Assembly: GCF_002896875.1 (NCBI RefSeq)
Contig: NZ_CP023278.1
Location: forward strand, 3,162,001 to 3,226,000
Length of the DNA: 64,000 nt
Source of the DNA: Nostoc sp. CENA543
Lineage (GTDB): Bacteria > Cyanobacteriota > Cyanobacteriia > Cyanobacteriales > Nostocaceae
Direction: 5' to 3'
The notes below the pieces were generated by a model. The model saw only the letters and a program-made list of their open reading frames with translations. It did no database searches and was not told the DNA's origin. Below are positions 29,169 through 38,121 of this stretch, one piece after another (the stretch's first letter is position 1; each line of letters opens with the position of its first letter). Position numbers and translations under genes: made by a program.

Positions 29169-29513
29169 GTTAGTGCTGAGTGCTGTTAGCGGAAGCGGGG
29201 CGTTTAGCCCGTGCTGTTAGCGGTAGCGCGGCGTTTAGCCGGTGCTGAGTGCTGAGTAGTGAGTGCGGAGTTATTCTGCCCCCTGCCCCCTGCCCCCTGC
29301 CCCCCTGCCTCCTCCTAGAAACCACTGGCCTTGATGTACACGGCATCTGATGATTCGCGCTTGGTCATAGCAGTTATCAGTTGGATGAGAACATACAGTG
29401 ATCAGAAAACTTTAGATTTACAATGGCTTTCTTCACTGTTTCCTGTTCCCTGTTCCCTGTTCCCTGTTATATAACCGTGGATCAAATCACACAGATGGAG
29501 TGTCAAGATTTCT
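29169..29513. repeat. Composite repeat block after prfC
   Basis: Positions 29177-29260 repeat the GC-rich GTTAGCGG-AGCG-GGCGTTTAGCC unit twice with GTGCTGAGT heptamers, as in the gmk-psaL gap. CCCCTGC heptamers follow at 29278-29306 and TTCCCTG heptamers at 29443-29468. The remainder may contain the promoter of the next gene. Confidence 0.65.
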
Positions 29514-31706
29514 ATGCCTTCACACGCTAAATCGTCTTTGGAGGCTGGTTTAGTTGCCCTCAAACAAGGAAATTATCGAGAAGCGATCGCTCACCTGGAA
29601 CCTTTAGCTAGTCATCAGGGCAATGAGACTGCTGGTTTACAGGCCAGGGTAGGTTTAGTCATGGCTTATGCGCGCAGTGGCGAAGTTCGTAAGGCGATCG
29701 CCCTGTGTCAAACTCTCACTGATAGTCAAAACCCCAAGGTACAAGAATGGGCAAAAACCGCCCTTGTACATTTGACCAAAAAGAAGCGTAAAAAAACAGA
29801 TAATACTCAAGTTAAACAGGCATCACAACAAACACAAGCTCAATCTCAACCTAACTACGCTTCAACTTTGCCCTCTGTAGGGTTACAAAATGTCTATCAG
29901 GGACAGAGTTTAGCTGGCAATCCCTTGATTAATCAAGCCAGTTACAACAAAACTCAGGAATTTGGTGTTTATTGGCGACAGGCAAAACGCGCGAAGGTTT
30001 GGCAGCCTTTACAAAAAACAGGTTTAATCCCCTTGCGATTATTGGCAGCAGGCACGTTTATGGCACTGTTTTGGGTGCTGCGAGAACTGCTCAATTTCAC
30101 AATCGACTCGATTAACTTGGCTTTAGTAAAACTGCCGTATTTAGAGCCTGTGCAGTTTCTCTATCGTGATCCTACCCCAGCGTTATTTGCTATTTTGTTC
30201 ATTGCGATCGCCATCTCACCTTGGTTATTGGATTGGCTATTAGCAAACTTTTACGGTCAACGTGAGTTGTCTAAAGATGTTTTAAACAATCATAGTCGGG
30301 AAACATCCCGTGTATTGCATCGCTACTGCCAACAACGTCACTGGCCATCGCCCCAATTGCGAATTTTACCCACGGCTGCACCTATAGCTTTCACCTATGG
30401 CAATTTACCCAGAAATGCCCGAATTGTCGTCAGTCAAGGTCTGTTAGATCAACTGGCAGATGATGAGATTGCTACCATCTATGCGGCACAGTTAGGACAA
30501 ATCACTTACAAAGATTTTGTCCTCATGTCTTTAATCTTGCTGGTGACGCTACCAATTTATCGACTCTATCAGCAAGTCTCAGATTGGGGCAACACGACGG
30601 CTAAGGGCATATGGCATTGGCCGTTTACCATTGTCTCTAGTCTCACCTATGGGTTATGGTGTGTGCTGACTGGCACGGCTTTGTTATATTCGCGGTTGCG
30701 TCCTTATTATAGCGATCGCCTTGCCGCCGAAATCACAGGTAATCCCAATGGCTTAATTCGTGCCTTACTCAAAATTACCATTGGCATTGCTGCTGATATC
30801 CAAAAGTCAGAATTTACCAGTTGGCAATTAGAAAGCTTGAATCTATTACTGCCAGTTAGTTATCAACAAAGTGTTACCCTTGGCAGCATTGCTGGTCATC
30901 TCAATTTTGAGTCAATGTTGATGTGGGATAGTATCAACCCCTATCGCCGTTGGTTGATATGGAACAATACACATCCACTGATTGGCGATCGCATTGAACG
31001 CCTGTGTAAAATAGCACGCCATTGGCACATTGACCCAGAACTACATCTGGCTAGTCAACAGTCCCTCAGCCAGCAAGCACTGACAGTTACCCGTCAATCT
31101 TTCCTACTGCAAATTGCCCCATTTTTGGGCATTCCTCTCGGCTTCGTGTTTGCAGGTTTCATTTGGTTAGCTTGGCAAACCGCCTTTGCTGTTAGAATTA
31201 TCAACCTGAAGTGGATTTACGAAGATTGGTCTTTTGTGACAGGTTGTCTTTTGATCTGCTTTAGCATTGGTTTGGTAATCAGGATGAATTCCTTTTTTCC
31301 AGACATTAAAGCGAGTAACGTCCATACCGAAGAACAGTTACCTTACTTATTAGCCAACCCCTCTAGCATCCCCATCGATAGCATTAAGGTGCGTTTTGTT
31401 GGTAAGTTACTAGGTCGTCCTGGAATTAGTAACGCTCTAGCACAAGACTTAGTTTTACAATCCACCACAGGTTTAGTGAAACTACACCATATTTCTTGGT
31501 TAGGACAGCCAATTTACCATCAAGAATTAATCGGTCGTCAAGTCACCGTTACTGGCTGGTTGCGTCGAGGTGCAACACCCTGGATAGATATCCACACCCT
31601 GCAAACTCAAGGCGGTAAAACTCTCAATAGTCCCCATCCCATTTGGTCTACCGTCATAGCCGTTATAGCCCAAGCTTGGGGTGCTTATATTTTTCTCACA
31701 GGCTAG
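29514..31706 (+). CDS. Large membrane protein with TPR-like N terminus and degenerate M48 peptidase domain
   Basis: The 730-residue protein starts with a TPR-like region (about residues 1-85), then a lysine/glutamine-rich linker, several membrane helices (about 180-245, 340-400, 540-600) and an M48-type domain. Where HExxH should stand the sequence reads DEIATIYAAQLGQI, so the metal-binding residues are A325, Q326 and Q329; the later segment YYSDRLAAEITGNP keeps the family shape but lacks the usual Glu ligand. It is probably not an active metallopeptidase. The C-terminal part (SIKVRFVGKLLGRPG, TVTGWLRRGATPWIDI) looks like a beta-barrel domain. The start is the ATG at 29514. Confidence 0.8.
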   Translation: MPSHAKSSLEAGLVALKQGNYREAIAHLEPLASHQGNETAGLQARVGLVMAYARSGEVRKAIALCQTLTDSQNPKVQEWAKTALVHLTKKKRKKTDNTQVKQASQQTQAQSQPNYASTLPSVGLQNVYQGQSLAGNPLINQASYNKTQEFGVYWRQAKRAKVWQPLQKTGLIPLRLLAAGTFMALFWVLRELLNFTIDSINLALVKLPYLEPVQFLYRDPTPALFAILFIAIAISPWLLDWLLANFYGQRELSKDVLNNHSRETSRVLHRYCQQRHWPSPQLRILPTAAPIAFTYGNLPRNARIVVSQGLLDQLADDEIATIYAAQLGQITYKDFVLMSLILLVTLPIYRLYQQVSDWGNTTAKGIWHWPFTIVSSLTYGLWCVLTGTALLYSRLRPYYSDRLAAEITGNPNGLIRALLKITIGIAADIQKSEFTSWQLESLNLLLPVSYQQSVTLGSIAGHLNFESMLMWDSINPYRRWLIWNNTHPLIGDRIERLCKIARHWHIDPELHLASQQSLSQQALTVTRQSFLLQIAPFLGIPLGFVFAGFIWLAWQTAFAVRIINLKWIYEDWSFVTGCLLICFSIGLVIRMNSFFPDIKASNVHTEEQLPYLLANPSSIPIDSIKVRFVGKLLGRPGISNALAQDLVLQSTTGLVKLHHISWLGQPIYHQELIGRQVTVTGWLRRGATPWIDIHTLQTQGGKTLNSPHPIWSTVIAVIAQAWGAYIFLTG

Positions 31707-32420
31707 TCCCAAAGGTAAAAGGCAAAAGGCAAAAGTAAAAAGAAAGGTAAAAGAGATTGATTTTTGAAACTTTGCGCTGATTGCAACTGGGTAGTTAAGT
31801 TTGAATGCCATAACTATTCCCAATGTCCAACATTCAGATGTAAATAAATATTGCAAAAATCGTCGATCAATGTTACATTTGTTTACAAATATATTGGTAA
31901 CTGAAATTACACAGCGTCTCAGCTTGGTAACTGCCATTGCCTGTACACGCCTATCTATTCATGTTTATCCTCCTAAACACAGCAGCGAATTGACCAGCCA
32001 TTGGCTGGTTTTTGTTTCCATCTTCAATATTCCTTCTTGAGAAAATATGTGTTTTATGCTACGATGCCCCAATAGAATTGCAAAAAAAGTGTCTGCTGAA
32101 CTAGCTACGTAGAAAATACCGTGGTAATGTAAGGGATGGTGTTTAATTCTGCGGGCGAAAGCATTGAAAAAAATGCTGACGGCAAGAAACAATTAAAAAC
32201 AAATTTACAACTTCTAGAATTAAGGTGGTACTAGCATAGCGTTATATGCGCTTTTGGATTCAGTTAAGTTTGATCCCAACAAAAAACTGTATTGTAAAGA
32301 TTGACAGTTTGGAGTAAAAAAATTGGTTTATGGCAGACTTGGTCAATAGCATTTAACAGCCAACACCAAGCAGTTGTTTTCTTGCCTTGCCATGTTCATT
32401 CAACTCTGGAGGTATAGTTC
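31707..32420. other. Long intergenic region upstream of the RRM gene
   Basis: This gap of about 710 bp begins with AAAAGGC repeats (31712-31750). It then has AT-rich sequence ending in a terminator-like hairpin at 31994-32014, followed by another 400 bases before the RRM gene. The region before the hairpin could encode an untranslated RNA or be part of a long leader; neither is shown by the sequence. The small ORFs in it overlap and lack coding character. Confidence 0.4.
31994..32014 (+). terminator. Rho-independent terminator-like hairpin
   Basis: The stem CCAGCC/GGCTGG with loop ATT is followed directly by TTTTTG. It lies about 290 bases after the M48-like gene and about 405 bases before the RRM gene. 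It could end the upstream transcript, a small RNA, or an attenuated leader of the RRM gene. Confidence 0.6.
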
Positions 32421-32912
32421 ATGTCCGTTCGCCTATATATAGGCAATTTGCCAAAAGAAGAAATAGATCGTCAAGAACTGCAAGCGGTGTTCGCCGCCGA
32501 AGGTGATGCGGTGACTACTAAGTTAATCAAAGACCGCAAAACTGGCAAATGCCGTGGTTTTGGTTTTCTGACAGTCAACAACGATGAGCAAGCTGATCAA
32601 ATCATCGAAAAATATAATGGTCAGTTGTTCAAAGAAACACCCATCAAGCTAGAAAAAGCATTACCTCGTACTAAAGGTGAGGAAGGAGACGAACAAGCAG
32701 CTCCAACACCTGCTGCTAGCGGTAATCCTAGCCCGAAAACCAACAAAGAAGGTTCTCGACGTGAGAAAGGTTCTAAGAAGTCTCGTCGTGGTGGTGGTGG
32801 ACGCGAAACCAGCACAAGCACCTCTGACTCAGACGCAATTCGTCCCGATCCGCGTTGGGCTTCGGAGCTAGAAAAGCTCAAGCAAATGCTAGCTGCTCAG
32901 ACTACCAACTAG
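32421..32912 (+). CDS. RRM-type RNA-binding protein
   Basis: The 163-residue protein has one RNA recognition motif at residues 1-80, with RNP2 (LYIGNL) and RNP1 (KCRGFGFLTV) intact. A disordered Ser/Gly/Arg/Lys-rich middle follows (KKSRRGGGGRETSTSTS), then a short C-terminal helix (DPRWASELEKLKQMLAAQ). Cyanobacterial Rbp proteins bind RNA and several respond to cold; some help target mRNAs to thylakoids. This one has a longer C-terminal extension than the short glycine-rich Rbp proteins. The start is the ATG at 32421 with GGAGG upstream. Confidence 0.9.
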   Translation: MSVRLYIGNLPKEEIDRQELQAVFAAEGDAVTTKLIKDRKTGKCRGFGFLTVNNDEQADQIIEKYNGQLFKETPIKLEKALPRTKGEEGDEQAAPTPAASGNPSPKTNKEGSRREKGSKKSRRGGGGRETSTSTSDSDAIRPDPRWASELEKLKQMLAAQTTN

Positions 32913-33301
32913 GTGCAAGAAGTGAAAGATTAAAAATTAAAAGTCAGAGTTTTTTGATTTTTAATTTTTAATTGTTTAAGTTTCCGTCATGGCTCAACTG
33001 AGGGTTAATGATAGCTACGATTTTGGGTGCGATCGCTCTTTTATTGCGAAATGTACCGCTAATTTCGATAAAAGTTGCGATCGTACTTAGTTTCAGTTAA
33101 CTCATCAATTTTTTTTGAATCTTCCAGAGTCATTATCACCAGAGTGAGGGCAAGAAAAACTCCTCGACTGGAATCTGATTTCATTGCGGTAAAATGCTCG
33201 AAACTTCTGTCTTCAACAGGAGTAGTCAGATTTTCTTATAGATGAATAACCTCTTTAGTCTGATTAGGTGTTGAATTAGGGCTAAAGGGGTTTTAATTTT
33301 T

Positions 33302-33437
33302 AGGGAACACCAAAAAATAAATTATCCCAAATAAACAGCTTAGTAGGGTGCGTCAGTATGAATAACCTCTTGGTATAGTTAGGTTTTCTCACACTGACGC
33401 ACCCTACAGCTTAGATATTTTTTATCTGGAAGTCCCT
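33302..33437. mobile_element. TIR element with a nested 65-bp MITE
   Basis: The outer boundaries AGGGAACACCA and TGGAAGTCCCT form an imperfect inverted repeat, and the right end equals that of the element at 2160-2284. Inside, 33343-33407 is a 65-bp unit with perfect 15-bp inverted ends (GTAGGGTGCGTCAGT / ACTGACGCACCCTAC), flanked on both sides by AGCTTA (33337-33342 and 33408-33413), as expected for a target-site duplication. Neither element encodes a protein. Confidence 0.7.
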
Positions 33438-33819
33438 CAACAGCGAATAGGGAAAAGGTTAGTCGGTGCAGTCTTCTCCCAGAGATGTTCCGCGAACGTG
33501 AACGCGGAGTGTGTCGCAGACAAGGGGGTTTCCCTCATGTTGCCGTCAGCCTTATCTTCTCTACAAGAGGCTGCGCCAACGAGACGCTACACGTAGCTTG
33601 CTTCTCCGTAGGAGTACCCGTAAGGATGCGAACGACGATCTTGCCGCGTTCGCGACGCAGGAGCGTCACCCGAAGGGAAACATAGGGGTGAGATTGTTCC
33701 CTGTTTCCTACACCCGCCACAGAACTTTTCAGCAACCTCTAATTGTGGTTAATTAATTTTTTGTATTCCCTAAATATTAGTATTCTACTGGATTGATTTT
33801 CACAGATTGTGGGGTTCAG

Positions 33820-33848
33820 ATCCTCGACTTTTTAAAGAAGTCGGGGAT
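33820..33848. repeat. Hairpin repeat (CGACTT-TTAAAG-AAGTCG family)
   Basis: ATCCTCGACTT pairs with AAGTCGGGGAT (one G-T pair) around a TTTTAAAG loop. A perfect and longer relative lies at 59519-59549, so this is a dispersed palindrome and may also act as a terminator. Confidence 0.65.
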
Positions 33849-34442
33849 TATAACCTATCATAATTTGTTTGGCAGACTACTAGATTTTTAGATAATTTTG
33901 TATTTTAAGCTACAAAAAATATGGTTATTTATTAGTAATATTTGGCGTTTTTTTTAGAAAAAACAGACTGATTTAACTCGTAAATCTTTACTACGTATTA
34001 ACACTGAAGATTTAGTCCATATGAACTCTTATTTCATGAATCCATGAAGATTGGGACGAAATAATCAAGTACAAATACGGTAGTTTAATCATACTTTTTA
34101 TTACTAATAATAGTATATCTATGGAGATAGAAGCAGTATTTTCCAGTAAGGAAACGGATTAATTGCTATTGGGAATAAGAGTATATCTGCGTTTTAATCT
34201 TTAGTTAAATAGAACTTCATCTATCACAAGGATTAGGTTTGATTATGTCTACTTGTGTATAAACAAATCAAATATAAATACCAAGAAAGAAAGTATCATC
34301 CTAGCAATAGATAGATAAAAATATTTGACATATTAAATTAAAATAAAGGTTACTCCAAAGTTCCTACATAATCCAAGTAATTGCACTGTAAGTAATCTGG
34401 GAACTGCTCACAACTTTATTCACATCAGCAACACACAAACGT

Positions 34443-35714
34443 ATGAACGCTAACACTGAAAAACGTATAGCTTTGATTTCCGTCCACGGAGATCCAGCTA
34501 TTGAAATTGGTAAAGAGGAAGCTGGGGGACAAAATGTGTACGTGCGTGAAGTAGGTAAAGCCTTAGCGGATTTGGGCTGGCAAGTTGATATGTTTAGCCG
34601 CAGAGTTAGTCCTGAGCAAGAGACAATTGTGCAGCATAGTCCATCTTGTCGAACAATTCGCTTAACAGCTGGGCCAGTAGAATTTGTCCCTAGAGATCAG
34701 GGCTTCAAACATTTAACAGAATTTGTGCAGCAGTTACTGCAATTCCAACGAGAGAACCACATTATTAAATATCCAGTTGTACATACAAACTATTGGCTTT
34801 CTAGTTGGGTAGGAATGCAATTGAAGGCTCTTCAAGGTAGCAAACAAGTTCATACATATCACTCTTTAGGTGCAGTTAAATACAAAAGTGTAGATACAAT
34901 TCCTTTGATTGCCACGAAACGGTTAGCTGTAGAAAAACAGGTTTTAGAAACAGCAGACAGAATTGTTGCGACTAGTCCGCAAGAACAGCAACATATGCGA
35001 TCGCTAGTTTCCACAAAAGGTTATATTGATGTGATTCCTTGTGGTACAGATATCCAACAATTTGGCTCAATAGATAGAGAAACAGCGAGAGCCGAATTAG
35101 GGATTGCATCTGATGCCAAAGTCATATTGTATGTAGGACGTTTTGATCCGCGCAAAGGCATAGAAACTTTAGTACGTGCGGTGAATCAGTCGCAATTACG
35201 TAATTCTGGTAAACTCAAACTCATTATTGGTGGTGGTAGCACTCCTGGGGCTAGCGATGGTAGAGAACGCGATCGCATTGCAGGGATTGTACAAGAATTG
35301 GGCATGAGCGAATTGACAATTTTTCCTGGTCGTCTGGGACAAGAGATTTTGCCGACTTACTACGCGGCGGCGGATGTGTGTGTAGTTCCCAGCCATTACG
35401 AACCCTTCGGACTAGTAGCAATTGAAGCAATGTCCTGTGGTACACCAGTAGTAGCTAGTGATGTGGGTGGTTTGCAGTTTACAGTCGTCACCGAAAAAAC
35501 TGGTTTATTAGTTCCACCCAAAGACGCTGATGCGTTTTCTGTTGCCATTGACAGAATTCTTCTCAATTCAGCGTGGCGAGATGAATTAGGTGAGGCTGCG
35601 AGAAAACATATTGCCTCTAAGTTCAGTTGGGGTGGCGTAGCAGATAAATTAAGCCAACTATACACCCAAATTCTCAATACATCGATTCTAGAACCGATGT
35701 TAGTTGGTAAATAA
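34443..35714 (+). CDS. GT4-family glycosyltransferase
   Basis: The 423-residue protein has a GT-B fold. The N-terminal acceptor domain starts ALISVHGDPAIEIGKEEAGG and contains GGQNVYVREVGKALADLGW, similar to sucrose-phosphate synthase and MshA-type enzymes. The C-terminal nucleotide-sugar domain has VGRFDPRKGIETLVRA, the EX7E region (HYEPFGLVAIEAMSCG) and GTPVVASDVGGL. Donor and acceptor cannot be assigned, so no gene symbol is given. No signal peptide or membrane helix is present. It follows a long AT-rich upstream region and is convergent with lipA. Confidence 0.87.
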   Translation: MNANTEKRIALISVHGDPAIEIGKEEAGGQNVYVREVGKALADLGWQVDMFSRRVSPEQETIVQHSPSCRTIRLTAGPVEFVPRDQGFKHLTEFVQQLLQFQRENHIIKYPVVHTNYWLSSWVGMQLKALQGSKQVHTYHSLGAVKYKSVDTIPLIATKRLAVEKQVLETADRIVATSPQEQQHMRSLVSTKGYIDVIPCGTDIQQFGSIDRETARAELGIASDAKVILYVGRFDPRKGIETLVRAVNQSQLRNSGKLKLIIGGGSTPGASDGRERDRIAGIVQELGMSELTIFPGRLGQEILPTYYAAADVCVVPSHYEPFGLVAIEAMSCGTPVVASDVGGLQFTVVTEKTGLLVPPKDADAFSVAIDRILLNSAWRDELGEAARKHIASKFSWGGVADKLSQLYTQILNTSILEPMLVGK

Positions 35715-35805
35715 AAGAGGAATTGGTGCAGGGTGCAGGGGGCAAGGGGGAAAAAATTTCTCCGTTTCTCCCTGCCCCCTGCCCCCTGCCTTCTCTCCCC
35801 AGTCC

Positions 35806-36705
35806 CTACTCTTCCGCATGATAGGAACTACGAACCAGAGGCGCGGAACGGACATGAGTAAATCCCATTTCCCAGGCGATTTTGCCAAGGTGGTCAAATT
35901 CTTCGGGTGTCCAGTATTTTTGCACTGGGAGATGATCTAGAGAAGGGCGCATATATTGACCGATGGTGATGCGATCGCATCCTACTGCCCTTAAGTCTTT
36001 CATGGTTGTGATCACTTCCTCTACTGTTTCGCCATGTCCCAGCATTAATCCTGATTTGGTGGGAATGGTGGCATCGAGTTCTTTGACTATAGCTAGTACC
36101 CGCAAAGAGCGATCGTATTTAGCACCCCGACGCACTGGCCCTGTTAAGCGTCGTACCGTTTCTATATTATGGTTAAAGCAAGCCGGCTGGGCTTGTACAA
36201 TCATTGCCAGACGTTGACTTTGCGTAGTTTCACTTGCACCCACACCGCCCCAGAAATCCGGTGTCAAAACTTCAATTTGTGTGTCTGGGTTAAGTTGACG
36301 AATAGTCGTCATTGTCTTGACAAAGTGGCTAGCTCCTTGATCTGGCAAATCATCACGAGCTACGGAAGTTAACACCACATAACGTAATCCTAAAAGCTGT
36401 ACAGCTTCCGCTACCTTTTGAGCTTCTTCTGGGTCAAGCGGCATGGGTGCATGACCCTTATCAACTTGACAAAAAGCACAAGCACGAGTGCAGGTTGGCC
36501 CCATCAATAAAAAGGTGGCGGTTTTTTGGGCGTAGCATTCACCCCGATTAGGACAACGACCTTCTTCGCAGATTGTATGAATTTGGCGTTGTTTAATTAT
36601 GCGTTGTACTGTGGAAATTTCGCTGGCTTTGCCGATAGAACGGCGTAACCAACTGGGCATAGCCATAATTTCCGCTTTGATTTCGGCTGGTTGAGAAGAA
36701 GTCAT
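35806..36705 (-). CDS. lipA: Lipoyl synthase
   Basis: The 299-residue radical SAM enzyme inserts two sulphur atoms into octanoyl groups on E2 and H proteins. The auxiliary-cluster cysteines are in [14 protein letters not shown] and the radical SAM cluster in CTRACAFC. The C-terminal RSSY motif ([10 protein letters not shown]) is present, as are the family segments [11 protein letters not shown] and VLTPDFWG. The start is the ATG at 36705. The product serves the pyruvate dehydrogenase complex whose E1 beta gene is also in the window. Confidence 0.95.
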   Translation of the reverse strand: MTSSQPAEIKAEIMAMPSWLRRSIGKASEISTVQRIIKQRQIHTICEEGRCPNRGECYAQKTATFLLMGPTCTRACAFCQVDKGHAPMPLDPEEAQKVAEAVQLLGLRYVVLTSVARDDLPDQGASHFVKTMTTIRQLNPDTQIEVLTPDFWGGVGASETTQSQRLAMIVQAQPACFNHNIETVRRLTGPVRRGAKYDRSLRVLAIVKELDATIPTKSGLMLGHGETVEEVITTMKDLRAVGCDRITIGQYMRPSLDHLPVQKYWTPEEFDHLGKIAWEMGFTHVRSAPLVRSSYHAEE

Positions 36706-37096
36706 ACCAATTTTGGATTTTGGATTTTGGATGAAAAGCCTAGATTCTTAGACTGTTCCAGAATATCGCAACAATACTACCTATCTCGATTTGGTGTCAT
36801 AGTCGATTCAAAACTGGTCACTAGGTATTAGAAAATTTAATTCTTTTCCAAGATTACTGGAAATAGCTGATTAACTAAGGCTGAGAACTCAAAATTTATA
36901 TAGGCTTTAAATTTTACCATGACACAAAATCTACTCTCCGCATCCGTAAGTTTATTAAAACACTAGCCATAACGAGATTTATACCGAAATATACTATCCC
37001 CCAATTAATCACAATGTTGAGTATAGTGGGAGCATTCTCACAGTCAACCGCAGTGACCGTTATTGAAACTTAAATATTCTTTTAGAGCAATCAGTC
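36706..37096. other. Intergenic region between lipA and the receiver-domain gene
   Basis: This gap between divergent genes has a TTTTGGATTTTGGAT repeat next to lipA (36709-36732) and then AT-rich sequence. It must contain the promoters of both neighbours. No palindrome or RNA gene stands out. Confidence 0.35.
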
Positions 37097-37726
37097 GTGG
37101 CAAGTAACAAAATTCTAGTTATCGATGACACTACCGTTGTCAGGGTAAAAGTTAGGGAAATGCTACCTCCTGGCAATTTTGAGGTATTGGAAGCAAAAGA
37201 CGGTTTAGAAGGACTAAATTTTATCCGTCAAGAAAAACTCAGCTTAATTATGTTGGATTTTCTGTTACCCAAAATGAGTGGGTGGGAGGTTTTTCAGCAA
37301 GTCCAGGCTCATCCTGATTTAAGAAAGATTCCTTTAGTGATTATGTCTGGTCGCAAGGAAGAAGTAACTGAGAAAATTAGTGAACCTTTCGAGTATTTTG
37401 AATTTCTCGGTAAGCCTTTTGACCAAAAACAGTTAATTGGTGCGATTAAGTCAGCAATGACTAAAGCTAAATTACCGCGTACAGAACCTGTGGCAGTAGC
37501 AGCTGCTACTGTAAGAAATGTTGCTGCACCTACAGCTACAGTGACACATAGTCCAGTAGCAACTGCTAGTACAACTGCGGTAGTTGCTAATACGGAAGTG
37601 AACACTGCTTCTGCGGCGGAAATTCAGGCATTGAATGAGAAAATTGAGAAAATGCAGGCTGAGATTGAGAGCTTGAAGAAACAGTTAACTCAAGTAGTGA
37701 CGTTTATTAAGCAAAAAATCAAGTAG
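37097..37726 (+). CDS. Response regulator with C-terminal coiled coil
   Basis: The 209-residue protein has a receiver domain (residues about 4-120) with the acidic pair IDD, the phospho-acceptor Asp in MLDFLLPKMSGW and the conserved Lys in FLGKPFD. An alanine/threonine/valine-rich linker follows (VAVAAATVRNVAAPTATV), and the C terminus is a coiled coil (IQALNEKIEKMQAEIESLKK). No DNA-binding or enzymatic output is present, so signalling is probably through protein contacts. The GTG at 37097 is the start. A hairpin terminator lies at 37870. Confidence 0.88.
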   Translation: MASNKILVIDDTTVVRVKVREMLPPGNFEVLEAKDGLEGLNFIRQEKLSLIMLDFLLPKMSGWEVFQQVQAHPDLRKIPLVIMSGRKEEVTEKISEPFEYFEFLGKPFDQKQLIGAIKSAMTKAKLPRTEPVAVAAATVRNVAAPTATVTHSPVATASTTAVVANTEVNTASAAEIQALNEKIEKMQAEIESLKKQLTQVVTFIKQKIK

Positions 37727-37869
37727 CTGAAATCTTTAGCGATGTGCGGAAATCTCCTCATGATACCAATCTGTCTATATGATCAGTAAGATTTGGGCAA
37801 ACGGTATGAGATAGAGAAATTTATCAAAGCGATCGCCATCATGAAAATGCTCGAAATATACCTTCATAC

Positions 37870-37895
37870 AAGTCCGCTTAGGCGGACTTATTTTA
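37870..37895 (+). terminator. Rho-independent terminator-like hairpin
   Basis: AAGTCCGC and GCGGACTT form an 8-bp stem with the loop TTAG, followed by ATTTTA. It lies about 145 bases after the receiver-domain gene and would separate it from the kinase gene at 38122. Confidence 0.65.
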
Positions 37896-38121
37896 TCTTC
37901 AACTATCGTTGACTAGTAATCAACTCAGTTTGAAGACATTATCAATTTGATATCATGTTAACAATTAACTATAAATTCTCAATATATTTAATATAACTAC
38001 TAAATATATTGTCTTGGAGCTAGGGTATTAATACACTTTGTGGTATTGATACTGGAAGAATGGGAAAAATAATCACACTTATTGATAGCTAGCTTTCCCA
38101 CCTATCCAGAATTAACAAATA

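Larger units (their letters stand above)
32913..34442. other. 1.5-kb gap rich in mobile-type repeats
   Basis: No credible gene is visible. From left to right it contains AAAATTAAAAG-type repeats (32930-32975), two copies of an ATGAATAACCTCTT sequence (33242, 33359), a nested TIR element (33302-33437), a GC-richer block of GCGTCTC/TAGCTTGCTTC-type repeats (33480-33700) and a hairpin repeat (33820-33848). About 550 bases of AT-rich DNA upstream of the glycosyltransferase gene follow. The short ORFs at 33485-33756 are translations of repeat sequence. Confidence 0.55.

Noticed and set aside
33485-33756. Overlapping ORFs in three frames
   Set aside because: All are open because the region is GC-rich dispersed repeat; none has coding character.
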